Below, one piece after another: positions 11,395 through 22,401 of a DNA stretch of 64,000 nucleotides. The position numbers were made by a program, and so were the translations under genes. How positions within the stretch are numbered: position 1 is the first letter of the stretch; each line of letters opens with the position of its first letter. The notes below the pieces were generated by a model. That model was not told the DNA's origin. It searched no databases and saw only the letters and a list, made by a program, of their open reading frames with translations. Origin of the DNA: Symbiodinium natans (Eukaryota; Sar; Dinophyceae; Suessiales; Symbiodiniaceae); the NCBI GenBank assembly GCA_905221605.1, contig CAJNDS010000413.1:691112-755111 (forward strand), written 5' to 3'.

Positions 11395-11508
11395 CTAGGA
11401 TGCCCAGTAGTGCCCTTATTCCCTTTTTGGGGGGGTTCAGGTTCCCGTATAAACACCTTTAAGCAAAAAAGGGCACCCTTTTTAAGCCTAGGTTACTGGG
11501 CAGCCTAG
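11395..11508. mobile_element. Family E MITE-like element inside a 38-bp direct duplication
   Basis: The element begins CTAGGATGCCCAGTAG and ends TACTGGGCAGCCTAG. It sits between two near-identical direct copies of a sequence starting TATTAAGGGATCCTGA, at 11358-11394 and 11509-11547. That duplication is much longer than a usual target site. Confidence 0.75.
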
Positions 11509-11952
11509 TATTAAGGGATCCTGAGGCTGATTTAAGGCATATTCCTTAAGGATTATACCCTTGCATGATCTTCAGGGACCCGGACGATGATTTACAGTGC
11601 ATTTCCCTTAATTTAAGGGGTAGTCAGATAGTAGGGTTTAGGGTTTAGGGTTTAGGGTTTAAGGTTTAGGGTTTCGACTACTATGCAAAGCCAAACCCCC
11701 GAATAACGTTCTCTCGTTGGACAGAAATGGGTTGCAAAATCGAACCCAGGCACACAGTCACAGCTCTTTGTGGTACTTTGCTGTAACTTTAGATCCTTAC
11801 CTTTTTTGGGTTTATTGGGTTTCTCATTAAGGCAGCTAAAAGTTTAATTTATAGCTACCCTCCTGAGTGCAGCCAAGAGCTCACCTGGGGCGATCCCTGC
11901 TCTCATCTTCGCAACCGTGCCCTGCCCAACCGCGGCAAGAAACGGAACAAAA

Positions 11953-12056
11953 CTAGGATGCCCAGTAGTGCCCTTATTCCCTTTTTGGGGGGTTTAGGTT
12001 CCCTTTTCAGCAAAGAAGGGGCACCCTTTTTAAGCCTAGGTTACTGGGCAGCCTAG
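11953..12056. mobile_element. Family E MITE-like element
   Basis: The element runs from CTAGGATGCCCAGTAG to TACTGGGCAGCCTAG. It is flanked on both sides by AAAA, a possible 4-bp target duplication. Confidence 0.75.
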
Positions 12057-12216
12057 AAAAGAACAAAGGAGGTGTCCTTCCTTCGACCCTGGATCCTACA
12101 CCCTTTGCTAAAATTGCTGGCCGACAAACTAAGACTCCGCCAACCCCAAGACGTTGAACGAAATTGAACACCTTATCGCAAGGATCCCAAAAGGACCATA
12201 TCTAGAGAAGTGACCG

Positions 12217-12450
12217 GATACCTGGATTCATGGTATTTCGTCACCAATGATAACTGTACTTATAACCCACTTATATGCCCCTGAAGTGCTCTGATAGGGT
12301 TATAAGTACAATTAGAAGTACATTTAGATTGGATTACTAAGTACCAAGGTTCCCCCTCAAATAACCTAGATTAAGCTTAATTGTCCCTAAATAGCCTTGA
12401 TTTTGGGGAGAGCCTAGGGGGGGGGGGGGGGGGTATAGAGGGAGTAGGGG
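12217..12450. mobile_element. Degenerate family A element abutting a family H element
   Basis: 12217-12345 shows family A words (TGGATTCATGGTATTTCGTC and GGATTACTAAGTACCA). It is followed at once by family H words: GGTTCCCCCTCAAATAACC, a central TTAAGCTTAA, GCCTAGGGGGG and GGGAGTAGGGGACC. Confidence 0.6.
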
Positions 12451-12458
12451 ACCCCCCA

Positions 12459-12545
12459 AACCCCAAACCCCCAAAACCCCCCAAACCCCCAACCCCCAAA
12501 ACCCCCAAACCCCCAAAACCCCCAAACCCCAAACCCCCAACCCCC
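12459..12545 (-). repeat. Homogenised telomere-variant array (CCCCCAAA type)
   Basis: Units of CCCCCAAA and CCCCAAAC replace the standard CCCTAAA. The array runs into true CCCTAAA units after 12560. Confidence 0.85.
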
Positions 12546-12589
12546 AAACCCCAACCCCCAAACCCTAAACCCCTAAACCCCTAAACCCA

Positions 12590-12813
12590 CCCCAAACCCT
12601 AACCCCCACCCAACCCTAACCCTAACCCCTAAACCCTAAACCCTAAACCCTAAACCCTAAACCCTAAACCCTAAACCCTAAACCCTAAACCCTAAACCCT
12701 AAACCCTAAACCCTAAACCCTAAACCCTAAACCCTAAACCCTAAACCCTAAACCCTAAACCCTAAACCCTAAACCCTAAACCCTAAACCCTAAACCCTAA
12801 ACCCTAAACCCTA
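12590..12813 (-). repeat. Longest interstitial telomeric array (CCCTAAA)n
   Basis: About 26 perfect CCCTAAA units (12628-12812) follow a short degenerate lead-in. A TTTAGGG-type array begins only about 120 bp further on (12928), so the two face away from each other around a non-repetitive island. Confidence 0.95.
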
Positions 12814-12834
12814 CACGGGAAGTAGGGCAACCCA

Positions 12835-12925
12835 TGGTAGATCCTGAAGGCCGCGGGTGGCAAAGCGCTTTCACGGGCGCTTGGCGGCCTTGCCGTCGGG
12901 AGCCTGAATCGACTCCGAGGGAGTC
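12835..12925 (+). other. Exon-like island between opposed telomeric arrays
   Basis: This GC-rich, non-repetitive sequence starts at an ATG and reads MVDPEGRGWQSAFTGAWRPC before staying open into the TTTAGGG array. It is the only non-telomeric sequence between the CCCTAAA array ending at 12813 and the TTTAGGG array starting at 12928. No family is recognised, so it may be chance. Confidence 0.2.
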
Positions 12926-12927
12926 CG

Positions 12928-13109
12928 GGTTTAGGGTTTAGGGTTTAGGGTTTAGGGTTTGGGGTAGGGTTTAGGGTTTAGGGTTTGGGCTTTAGGGTTT
13001 GGGGTTTAAGGTTTTGGGTTTAGGGTGTAGGGTTTAAGGTTTGGGGTTTAGGGTTTGGGGTTTGGGGTTTCAGGTTTAGGGTGGTTTCAGGGTTCAGGGT
13101 TTAGGGTTT
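12928..13109 (+). repeat. Degenerate interstitial telomeric array (TTTAGGG/TTTGGGG)
   Basis: TTTAGGG units are mixed with TTTGGGG, TTTAAGG and TGTAGGG variants. Confidence 0.9.
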
Positions 13110-13345
13110 GCCAGCCATGCTGCGTGCAGCCATAAAGTCTCCTTAGCAGCTGACTATAGTTTACTAACAGTCCTTAATAGGGATGAGAATAGGGGTGCTA
13201 TAATCTCTATTAAGGAACATTTACTGTATGGGGCACCGAACCCTAGACCCCTCTAAACCCGACACCCCACTCGGTTTGTTGCAAACTCTTCTTCCGAGGT
13301 CTTCGGTTGCGCGCGTACACACAGACGCACACGCAGATACACTCG

Positions 13346-13900
13346 GTGTTTTTTGTCTTTCTTTATTTCTTTATTTCTTTATTTCTTTATTTCTTTATTT
13401 CTTTATTTCTTTATTTCTTTATTTCTTTATTTCTTTATTTCTTTATTTCTTTATTTATGTCTTTCGTACTCTCTGTCTTGCTTTATTTATTCTTTCTGCT
13501 TTATTTGTTTCATTATGTCTATTTTTATATTATGTGTTTTAGTTATTGTCTTTCTGTTCTTTCTTTTCATGCATGGGCTTTCTTCTCTTTATTGTATGGT
13601 TTTATTTGTTTATGTTTGTTTGTTTTCTTTGCTTTCTGTTCTTTCTTTACTTCATGTACTTTTTTGTATGTATGTTTTTTCATCTTTTTTATTTTGTTCA
13701 TTTATTTTTTGTAACTGTTCTTTATGTTCTTTATGTTATTTATGTTCTTTATGTTATTTCTTTGCCTTATGTATTTGTTTTGTTCTTTGCGTTATTTCTT
13801 TGTTATGTTCTTTATGTTTTCATTTTTCTTTATGTTCCTTAGTTCTTTCTTTCGTTCTGTCTTTCTTTTTTTTTTATTTCTTTCTGTCTCTCGTTCGCTT

Positions 13901-13949
<49 letters not shown>
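13346..13949. repeat. TTTCTTTA tandem array, T-rich tract and CT microsatellite
   Basis: About 13 copies of the 8-mer TTTCTTTA (13355-13458) are followed by a 430-bp pyrimidine-rich tract with many TTTATGTTC words, and then (CT)n at 13895-13949. The overlapping Phe/Ser/Leu-rich open frames (for example 13353-13985) are low-complexity artefacts. Confidence 0.9.
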
Positions 13950-13952
<3 letters not shown>

Positions 13953-14220
13953 GCGCGCATGCACGATCGAGCCCCGAAGCTGTAAATTTGAGAGCAGTAC
14001 ACATGATCTCTGAGAAGCTTGGTTTAGCGGCCTTGCACAATGCCAGGCCTCTTTGAGTACCTAAACCCTAAACCCTAAACCCTAGACCCTAGACCCTAGA
14101 CCCTAAACCCTAAACCCTCAACCCTAAACCCTAAACCCTGAACCATAAACCCTAAACGCTAAACCCTAAACCCCGCCAACAACCAACCCCTTCATGCTCA
14201 GATCCATCCTGCTCCCACCT

Positions 14221-14353
14221 ACTTGGAGGTTCATGGTACTTAATCACCAGTTTTAACTGTACTTGTATCCGTATTAAGGCACTTAACAAGGGGCTTGTAA
14301 GTGGGTTATAAGTACAGTTCTAGTTGGAAAAGAAGTACCATGAACCTCCATGT
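14221..14353. mobile_element. Family A MITE-like inverted repeat
   Basis: The left arm ACTTGGAGGTTCATGGTACT and the right arm AAGTACCATGAACCTCCATG pair as inverted repeats around a TTATAAGTACAG-type interior. Confidence 0.85.
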
Positions 14354-14423
14354 AGGCCCCAAAGCCCTGAACCCAAATCAGGTTTAGCACCAAATCATGA
14401 ACCTTGAAGCATGAGCCCTTGGA

Positions 14424-14513
14424 TGTTCCCCCTTATACTAACAGCCCTTCGTAGGGACTATAGTACCCCCTATTCTAATCCCTATGAAGCACTGTTAGTA
14501 TAGGGGGGAACAT
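14424..14513. mobile_element. Family G MITE-like inverted repeat
   Basis: The left arm GATGTTCCCCCTTATACTAA and the right arm TTAGTATAGGGGGGAACATC are nearly perfect inverted repeats. Inner words CCTTCGTAGGGACTATAG and AATCCCTATGAAG also pair. Confidence 0.85.
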
Positions 14514-15787
14514 CACAACATGATCCGTTCCTCTGCCTAGAGCCGACCTCAGTGGCGCGATCCGGCTGCAGAAGCCGTAGGAGTAGGCAGGTTTTGCATG
14601 CGTTCGGTGTCGTCGACGGAGCATTGTGTGATGTAGTTGCATTCCAGACTTGGCGGAGGGATGTGCAAACCGCATGATGACCGCTCGTGAAAGGCCTTGT
14701 TCTTCAGATCTTGGGGTCTTGGGGTTGAGTCGGATGTTGTTGTAGAGTGTCTGTGATGGCTTGAGGGCATAGGGTTCGAAGCAGGGCTCGGGGAACTGGT
14801 CGACTCCTATGAAATATGTATGTACATAAGATCTGCCGCCTAACTTCTACGTCCTATACTAACTCCTTCAATGACGTAAGCCCTCGACAACCCTTCAATG
14901 TGTCAACCCTCCAACAGGCCCATCCGGATGCAAAAAACCCTTTCAAAAACCTACGAACAGACCTTCAGCACCTTCTTTCCCCCCAACCCCACCAACCCCC
15001 TGAAGCCACCCTAACGCCCCAAACCCTAATCCCTAAACCCCAAACCCCAAACCCTAAACCCTGAACCCTAAACCCCCCTTTTTTCGCCAGCTGTGCCGGC
15101 GGCGCTCTTGGCCGAGGGCGGGGGTCGGTCTCTGCCACTCGCCAGGGCCACCGCGGTAGGCGGGACCTTCAGCTAGGACCCTAAACCCTAAACCCTAAAC
15201 CCTAAAACCTAAACCTCCTTTTTTAGGGTTGGGGTTCCCTTATAATCCCCTTAAACACCAAAAAAGGGTACCCCTTTTACTTCCTAGGTTACTCCCGGGT
15301 CTACTGTAGTCAGGGCTGAGGCTTCAGGTTTGGGTTTGCAGGTGCCAGGGGGTTTCGAACGTCTTGATGAGGAGACAGATGAATTGCTTCTTATGTTTCA
15401 TATACCCCACCCAGGGGGATGTGACACATACTACTTTCATTGTAGGCTTCATTCGGACTGAGGGTTTGGTTTGCGTTTTAGGTCTTTCTCAAATCCACAG
15501 GTCTGTTGTTAATGCCGCCTTGGACCTGAGGAAACAGTTGCAGACTGAACCCTAAACCCGAAACCCTGAACGGGCTTAAGCCCTAAACCCTACAGTGCTA
15601 CACCCAAAATCTTTTCAATCGAGAGTCTCGTCACTTCTTTCACAGTGCTCCCCCAAACGTCCCCAAGGCGTATCCCAAATGCAGTGCAAGACCTCAAGCG
15701 CCCCGGCAATATGTAACCCAAACCCTAAACCCTAAAGCCTAAACCCTAAACCCTAAACACCAGCTGTGGGGTAGCCCCCCCCCCCCC

Positions 15788-15857
15788 ATGACTCTGTCCG
15801 CGAGAGGCATCATTGTGGCCAACCTCGTGTCCTTGGTCATGGGAGGCACACGCTGCC
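15788..15857 (+). other. Exon-like island with a hydrophobic segment
   Basis: After a poly-C run the frame from ATG at 15788 reads MTLSARGIIVANLVSLVMGG and continues with TRC. The composition resembles part of a transmembrane segment and differs from its telomere-derived surroundings. It could be an exon of a plus-strand membrane protein (compare 50721 and 54455), but no family can be assigned. Confidence 0.25.
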
Positions 15858-15883
15858 TTAGGGCTTCAGGCTTAGAGCGACGC

Positions 15884-15967
15884 AGGGTTTAGGGTTTAGG
15901 GTTTAGGGTTTAGGGTTTAGGGTTTAGGGTTTAGGGTTTAGGGTTTAGGGTTTAGGGTTTAGGGTTT
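15884..15967 (+). repeat. Interstitial telomeric array (TTTAGGG)n
   Basis: About 12 perfect units join a family I element directly at their right end (CATGGACCC at 15967). Confidence 0.95.
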
Positions 15968-16092
15968 CATGGACCCTTTAGATGGTCCTAACCTCCTCTT
16001 ACAAGTGTTCTGATGTAAGGGCCCTGATTTTGTATAGGGTATACAGAGGGGTATATAAGGGTAAGGGCCCAAATTAAGGGACCATGTAGCTA
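15966..16092. mobile_element. Family I MITE-like element
   Basis: The left side is CATGGACCCTTTAGATGGTC and the right side is AATTAAGGGACCATGTAGCT. The interior has GTATAGGGTATACAGAGGGG. Related copies lie at about 2058-2110, 41450-41566 and 53535-53637, and one copy is split around 22990-23312. Confidence 0.65.
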
Positions 16093-17875
16093 TCCTAAGA
16101 AAGAAACCCAGTGTTACATGGGTTTGAGCGGTACTCCCTGGAACGACATTAGAGCCTTCAGGTAGGCCCTAGATGGGGTTTAGGGTTTAGTGGTTTTGGG
16201 TCTCCCTCAGCTATGGAAGGAGATGTAGTCAGGCCCCGCCGGCTTCATGCCTTAACTACGACTTGCTTAAGAACCACTCAAGAAAATCGAAGTACCCTTC
16301 CTTAAAAGGGCAACATGAGGTTTCTTGTTTTGTCTCTTTTTTATTTGGGGGGGGGGGGGGCATCTTATCTGCAAATAGTAGTTAGAAGGGCACTGCGCAG
16401 GAGATGGCTCGAACTTTAAGGCGTAGTTACATGAGTTCCATGGTCCCTGAAAATGGGCCCTTAAAAGGGGACCCCTTATAACCTAACTTAGGGCCCTTAT
16501 AGCTCTACTTATAGCTAGGGGGGCCCCTCCTTGTATACACCACTTATATACCCTGTAGAACCCAAGGGCCCATAAATCAGAGCCCTTTCAGGAAGGTAAG
16601 GGAATTTCGCCGTCGTGAAGGTTTAGGGTCCAGGCTTCAGAGCTAAGGATTCGGGGCGCAGGGTGTTGGGGGGGGGGGGGGGGGTGATGAGGGGTGAGGG
16701 GGTTTGAGGGTTTAGGGTTTAGAATAGAAGGCGGCATTTGGGAACGCCCCTGCCCTCGCCTACCGCGGAAGCAGAACGTGGCTCTCCATCAGGGTCGAAT
16801 ATACCTCAAGTTTTCGACCCTGAGGGTCCATGCAGCTATACGGTATATACTTGGGCCCTTAAGCTACTTTATAGGAACCCCGTTAAGACCCAAGCATATA
16901 CTCTGGAGGGATCCTGAATTTTATTTAAGCTGCGTATCCCTTAATTACGGTAATACTCCGGGGATTTCAATATTAGGGTAGGGCGGGTTCAATATCTGGG
17001 GGAGGGATTAGGGATCTGAATATAGTTCAAGGTGTATTCCCTAAACCCTAAACCGCAAACCCCAAGAGAGGCCACCAAGAACGAAGGTAATACCTCAACC
17101 CTAACCAAGGACCCAGAGTAGGCCCTCATTCCCTGTTTTAGGGTTTAGGGTTTAGGGTCTGGGGGTTAGGGTTTAGGGCTTAGGGCTTAGGGCTACAAGG
17201 ACCCAAAGTAGGCCCTTATGCCCTGTTTTTTCGTGTTTAGGTTCCCTTAGAAGCCCCGGTGCGTTTGACCCTAGAGGGCGCCCGCTTATGATTCCTAGGT
17301 TTCTCTTGGGCCACCCGAAACCCTCGAAAACCTCGAAACCCTGAAACCTGAAGGAAATGGCATGAAAGAAAATATTGAAGGCTGGCAACTCGGATTCCCG
17401 TCAGAGGCATGGGAAACAGGAGTAGCTCTTAGCAGAGGTAGGTTCGAACATTTTGTTTTTGTTTTCGTTTGCCCTTAATCCCCGTATATACTCCTTATAA
17501 AGCCATGGCAAGTTATTTCGTAATAAGGTTCCCATTCCTATTGTGTTTCACAAGTGTAGCACCGTTTCGGGCAGCTTACTGGAATCCCCTTTGCTGCGGC
17601 TAGCCCAGAGGATCTACGTTGGAGCCTTCAGGCAGGATTTCCAGCAGAACATGGGAAGAATCATTCTGTTGCTTTTGCCTTGTTTTCGGATTGGGTAGGC
17701 CCTGAAAGGCCGCGTTTAACCCTCGGTTTAGGGTTTAGGGTTTAGGGTTTAGGGTTTAGGGTTTAGGGAAAGCCTACTCATTGTGAGGTGGCAGTGAGAT
17801 TTGAGGTGAGGATGGTTTAGGCTTGAGGCATGGGGGGCTCAACTATTCTTTGAGCTCAACTTTCGGTGTAGGGTT

Positions 17876-18097
17876 TACCCCAAGGCTCCTATGTAGTACC
17901 TTTTTGGGGAAGTATACTGTAATCCCCTAGAACCGCGGATGCCCAGTAGTACCCTTATTCCCTTTTTTGGGGGGGTTTAGGTTCCCTTATCAACCCCTTT
18001 AAGCAAAAAAGGGGCACCCTTTTTAAGCCTAGGTTACTGGGCAGCCTAGCTAGAACTAACCCAAACAGGAACTACATTGAAGCCTTTGGGTAGAGGG
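17876..18097. mobile_element. Family D element with a nested family E element
   Basis: The outer family D arms are CCCCAAGGCTCCTATGTAGT on the left and ACTACATTGAAGCCTTTGGG on the right. The inner family E element (about 17933-18050) carries GATGCCCAGTAG and TACTGGGCAGCCTAG. The word CTAGAAC or TAGAAC stands at both junctions (about 17927 and 18050), a likely target-site duplication. The insertion order is D, then E. Confidence 0.8.
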
Positions 18098-18194
18098 TGT
18101 AGAAGGTCAGAAACCCGTGGTCTCGCCATCACTGGGTTGGCAGTCACAGCTTGCTGTACAGACCCTACAAACTTGAAGGCCCTAAGGGCTGTAG

Positions 18195-18360
18195 GCTCGG
18201 AGCGGTTTGGGGTATGGGGTTTAGGGTTTGGGGTTTAGGGTTTAGGGCTAGGGTTTAGGGTTTAGAGTTTAGGGTTTAGGGTTTAGGGTTTAGGGTTTAG
18301 GGTTTAGGGTTTAGGGTTTAGGGTTTAGGGTTTGACGTTTAGGTTTTAGGGTTTAGGGTG
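18195..18360 (+). repeat. Interstitial telomeric array (TTTAGGG)n
   Basis: About 20 units, the middle ones perfect, are followed by GC-rich non-repetitive DNA. Degenerate TTCGGGTTTAGGG repeats resume at 18425-18580. Confidence 0.9.
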
Positions 18361-18368
18361 CCGCCCAG

Positions 18369-18428
18369 GTCTGCAACGCATGGACCTGCAGGGCCTCAGT
18401 GATGTGGCCGGGACCCCCACGCAGCCCG
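18369..18428 (+). other. Exon-like island
   Basis: Following CGCCCAG|G, one frame reads LQRMDLQGLSDVAGTPTQP with GC-rich third positions. Telomere-like DNA lies on both sides. No recognised family. Confidence 0.25.
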
Positions 18429-18658
18429 GGTTTCGGGGATTAGGGGTTTAGGGTTTCCGGGTTTAGGGTTTCGGGGTTTGGGTTTAGGGCTTCGGGTTTA
18501 GGCAGTTTAGGGCTTCGGGTTTAGGCAGTTAAGGGCTTCGGGTTTAGGGTTTCGGGTTTAGGCAGTCTAGGGTTTTCGGGTGCAGGCCAGTTGAGTGTTA
18601 CAGGGTTCGAGGACCTATGTCTTGTCTGGGTGCATGTTCCAGGCCGCCACGAAGCAGA

Positions 18659-18720
18659 TAACCCTAAACCTAAACCCTAAACCCTAAACCCTAAACCCTA
18701 AACCCTAAAGCCTAAATAAA
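18659..18720 (-). repeat. Interstitial telomeric array (CCCTAAA)n
   Basis: About eight CCCTAAA units carry small variants at their right end. Confidence 0.9.
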
Positions 18721-19304
18721 CCTAAACCCTAAGCCATTGGCTTGCATCTGAGAGCGCTGCTTTCTTCCGAACCCTAAACCCGAGATCCTTGACGGAAAAG
18801 GATGTGGCGGCCCATCCAATTACAAACCTTATGCTGTAAACCCTCCCTAAACCCTATAAACCTTAAACAACCCCACACCCTTAACCCTATAAAAGCCAGG
18901 GTTGTGCCCAGGTCTTCCGAAGCTCTTTTGTGATCGGAACGAACTGCTTATTAACCTGATTGCGGATGTTTCGAGGATCCTAGCAAGGATTGAATTTACA
19001 AGCTGCCGAAGTTACAGCCCGAGTTTGTCAAACAAAGATTACACTCGAGCCATCCGACGTCAGTCCTTTTTGCCCTCAACCCTAACCCTTAATTAGGCTC
19101 AAAATAGCCCGAAAACCGTGTATAACCAGGCTTTTGGCTTACAAAAGCCCTTAAGTAAGAGTCCTCGGAGCCTGAGGGCAAACCCTAAACCCGAAACCCT
19201 AAACCCTAAACCGTACTAAACCCTAACCTTCGAAAAAGCTCCATTTTCCTTGCCAACGCCAACTATGCCCAGGAAAGACTCCAGTGGCTCCCCAGGGTTC
19301 GTGC

Positions 19305-19562
19305 ACCCAGAGCCCTTTATACCCCTTAATTAAGGAATATACCTTAAATTAACAAGGGGTCCTTAAAATTGATTTAAGGAATCTTCCTTAATACAGGTAA
19401 TATATATATATATACCTTAAATTCTAAAAGGGGTCCTTAAAATTGGTTTAAGGAATCTTCCTTAATAAAGGAATAGATAAATACCTTAAATCTTACAGGG
19501 ATCCTGCTTTTGACTTGAGGAATCCCCCTTACTGAAGGGCCATTGGGCTCTTTGGGCAGGCC
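19305..19562. mobile_element. Compound family F element with internal duplication
   Basis: The left arm GCACCCAGAGCCCTTTATAC and the right arm GGGCCATTGGGCTCTTTGGG enclose three direct copies of a block resembling ATACCTTAAATTNNAAAGGG followed by TCCTTAAAATTGATTTAAGG. Normal family F copies have one block, so this copy grew by internal tandem duplication. Confidence 0.7.
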
Positions 19563-19626
19563 TTGGCATTAGTTGGCCTTCTCTTCTCCTTGGTGCCAAG
19601 CCCCAGACACTCGGTGTTTGGGTCGG

Positions 19627-19753
19627 TATGTCACCCCTTGTACTAACCGTCCTTGATAGGGACGTGGGGTTTAGGGTTTAAGGTCTGGAGGGATGACAGT
19701 ACCCCACTTTTAGAATGCCTCTTAAGGACTGTCAGTACAAGGGGAACATCCCA
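19627..19753. mobile_element. Family G element interrupted by telomeric repeats
   Basis: The arms CACCCCTTGTACTAACCGTC and GGACTGTCAGTACAAGGGGA match family G in inverse orientation. Between them lies a GGGGTTTAGGGTTTAAGG tract (about 19664-19684) that other family G copies lack. Confidence 0.7.
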
Positions 19754-19802
19754 AGGTTTAGGTTTCAAGGTTTCTAGGCCTCTGGTCGACATCGGATTAA
19801 AC

Positions 19803-19930
19803 CTACAAGGAGGGGCCCCCTTACTGTAGTAGCTATTGTTAAGGGACGTATAACCTCATTTAGGATCCTTATAACCTAATTTAGGGTCCTTATAACTCTA
19901 CTTATAACTAATGGCGGGCCCTTCCTTGTA
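19803..19930. mobile_element. Family B MITE-like inverted repeat
   Basis: It runs from TACAAGGAGGGGCCCCCTTA to GGCGGGCCCTTCCTTGTA, with repeated TTATAACCTAATTTAGGATC-type words between. Confidence 0.8.
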
Positions 19931-20023
19931 GAGCCCAAACTTTAAAGGGTCCAATGATGGGGGGGGCGTGCAAGAGCACGCGGCATCTGGGCGCGCGAAG
20001 TGTGTAGGCACGTGAGACAGCTT

Positions 20024-20104
20024 ACCCTAAACCCTAAACCCTAAACCCTAAACCCTAAACCCTAAACCCTAAACCCTAAACCCTAAACCCTAAACCCTAA
20101 ACCC
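20024..20104 (-). repeat. Interstitial telomeric array (CCCTAAA)n
   Basis: About 11 perfect CCCTAAA units. Confidence 0.95.
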
Positions 20105-20187
20105 GAATGTACCCCAAGCTTCAAGCAGACGGCGGCCATGGAAGCTAGATTCCCGGGCAAGGGGAACAACGAGCACTGGTTAAAACA

Positions 20188-20201
20188 ACAGATATATCTA
20201 C

Positions 20202-20235
<34 letters not shown>

Positions 20236-20345
20236 CTACATATATATATATCTACATATATATATATAGATATACATGTATATATATATATATATACCTA
20301 CATAGTATGTATTCATAGATGTAGGACAGAGAGAGATAGAAGAGA
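20188..20345. repeat. AT/TATC microsatellite
   Basis: Runs of ATAT are broken by CTACAT words, then GAGAGATAGAAGAG. Confidence 0.9.
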
Positions 20346-21062
20346 TGTCAAGGTACCATAATTCCCTCATTCCTTACTATAAGAATCAGTAGCTTATTGT
20401 GATGCCTAGGGTTCATAACGGGAGTAGGGGAGGTCCAGGAACATGTGCCCTCATGTTTATGGTCCATGGTGTTGAGGGTGTAGGGTTTAGGGTTTAGGAG
20501 TGCGATTCTTGATCCGATTTTGCAAAGTTCCGTTAGCTGCCCACTGCGCACCGAGATCGTTGGGGGCGCGTACGTGGTGTCCTTCCTCGAAGCGCGAGAC
20601 TCACACATGACCCGCAGGCAGGGCGGAGACCCCGAGTCCCCTCAAGAGTGCAGGACGCCTGTAAGCAACGAGGTTGGCTTTTGGGATATTTTATGTCTTC
20701 CTTATTTAGGTTCACCAGGGGCCCTATACTGTTCAAAGGGCTTAACATAAATCCAGCCAGGGCAACCCTGTACTTCAACAAAGAGGCGCGAAGATGCCCG
20801 AGAATGTTCCCCTTCATGCCTAAGCTTCCCCAAGGGTCCATGCGCCGCTTCTAGGCTTTAGGGTGCACTTGGGTTCTACTGGAAGGGAACCTCCCTCAAA
20901 GCCCAAGTACATTCATAGAAGGTGCATGGATCCTTGGGGTACACTCTGTCGTCACCCCGACGCCTCGAAGGCTCTTGGAGACCACGGGCCTCTATGACAA
21001 CTTGCGCCGGGCCGGTCGGCCGCAAGCAGAGTAGAGTAGGGCTCAGGGTTATTCTTGAGGGT

Positions 21063-21226
21063 TACCCAAAGAGCCCAATGCCCCTCAATTAAGGTCACTC
21101 GGTTTTTTCAACCGTGAATACAATTTTAGTTATTTATATCAAGGATACCTGAAATCATACGAAGGTTATTGTATGTAATCAATTAAGTTGTATTCCGTAA
21201 TTGAGGGTATTGGGGTTTTTGGGTTA
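21063..21226. mobile_element. Family F MITE-like element, extended
   Basis: The left arm ACCCAAAGAGCCCAATGCCC and the right arm GGGTATTGGGGTTTTTGGGT surround a longer AT-rich interior than usual, with TACAATTTTAGTTATTTATATC and an inverse ATACGAAGGTTATTGTATG. The copy is about 50 bp longer than typical. Confidence 0.6.
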
Positions 21227-22401
21227 TTGTTCGGGTCATGTGTCATGTAGGGTTAGGTGTCGTGCAGGGTTTTTTAAAGTTTAGGCAGTCTAGGGTTTAT
21301 AGGGGTTAGCTTGTTCTGTTCCGCAGAGATCATGCCGATAGGATGAGTTCGGGTTTGGGGCTTAGGGTTTAAGGCGAAGGATTCCCTAAACCCTAAACCC
21401 TAAATCCTCCTAAACCCTAAACCCTAAACCCTAAACCCTACATGCTTGGGTGCTAACAGGGGCTCAAGACTCTGTGAGGGACTTCGGCGCATGCAAGGCT
21501 TCACAGGATTGCCGCAACAGATTCGATGTAACTCTCGTTCGCGGCCCTAGGCTGAGCTCTCAAAGGGTCCAGTGCGTTTGAGGTGTTGTCTGGGTTTTGC
21601 AAGGGTTTGTTTGCTGTACCGTGCTTTAAACTTGCAAGGGTTTTGAAAATGGGTTTCGGCCTTGAGGGCTGCAGGTTAGGAACATTTCTCAGAGGGGTTA
21701 CCATAATGCCTGTTAAGGATTGTTAGTATAAGGGGGAACATCCCAAGTTGCAGGAGTTTCTGTCTGAATGATATGGGTGTGGTTCTGCTTATGGGCTCTT
21801 TAGTTGTCTCTTGTTATCGTGTAGGGTTCATTCGTTGCAGCCGAAGATCCTCTCAACCCCAAACCCTAAACCCTAAACCCTAAACCCTAAACCCTAAACC
21901 CTAAACCCTAAACGACCAACTCATGGGTTCAGGGCTTAGTGTTCAGGATTTCAGGTGATGAGCCCCAACCCTAAGAGTCCTTGGCTTCATGGGCTTTGGG
22001 GCCCAAAGGCCCCCTAAACCCTAAACCCTAAACCCTAAACCCTAAACCCGCAACGGCCGTTCTCGTTCTCCAACGCTCCGCGCTTGGAGGACGCAGGCAT
22101 GCTTCGCTGCAGGCGCAAGCACTCTTTGCAAAGTTACACGTGGACCCTAAGGATCCATGTCCCTGTATCGAATATACTTGGGCCCTGAAGCTGCTTTTTA
22201 GGAACCCCTTTAAGGCCCAAGTACTATACAGGTACAAGCCTCTCCTCTTTCCCCTCAATGCTGGCAGGGTGCTAGGGATTCGGGGTTAGGGTTTTGTGCT
22301 TTGAGTTGACGTAGTGAGGGAGCGGCGCTCTAGTCAGCTGACCCAACAATGCAAACTTGGTGGTGTCCGGGTACTCTTGAGCCTCTAAGGGTAGTTAAAC
22401 C

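Larger units (their letters stand above)
8501..13345. other. Gene-poor repeat block
   Basis: Contents include a CCCTAAA array at 8783-8827 followed directly by a 25-base G run (8829-8854), AT-rich sequence at 8960-9080, and low-copy DNA at 9360-9900. Listed elements lie at 9894, 10731, 11395, 11953 and 12217. The stretch 11870-11950 and the island 12835-12925 look non-repetitive. No complete gene is recognised. Confidence 0.6.
13950..20185. other. Gene-poor repeat block
   Basis: The block contains degenerate telomeric stretches (14060-14170, 15180-15210), listed arrays at 15884, 18195 and 18659, and family A, F, G, B, D/E and I elements. Low-copy stretches at 14520-14960, 15600-15700, 17390-17700 and 18880-19080 contain no protein I recognise. 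The frame at 15364-15555 reads without domain signatures. Exon-like islands lie at 15788 and 18369. Confidence 0.6.

Noticed and set aside
13353-13985. 210-codon Phe/Ser-rich open frame
   Set aside because: It arises from TTTCTTTA repeats and a T-rich tract, and three overlapping frames are open.
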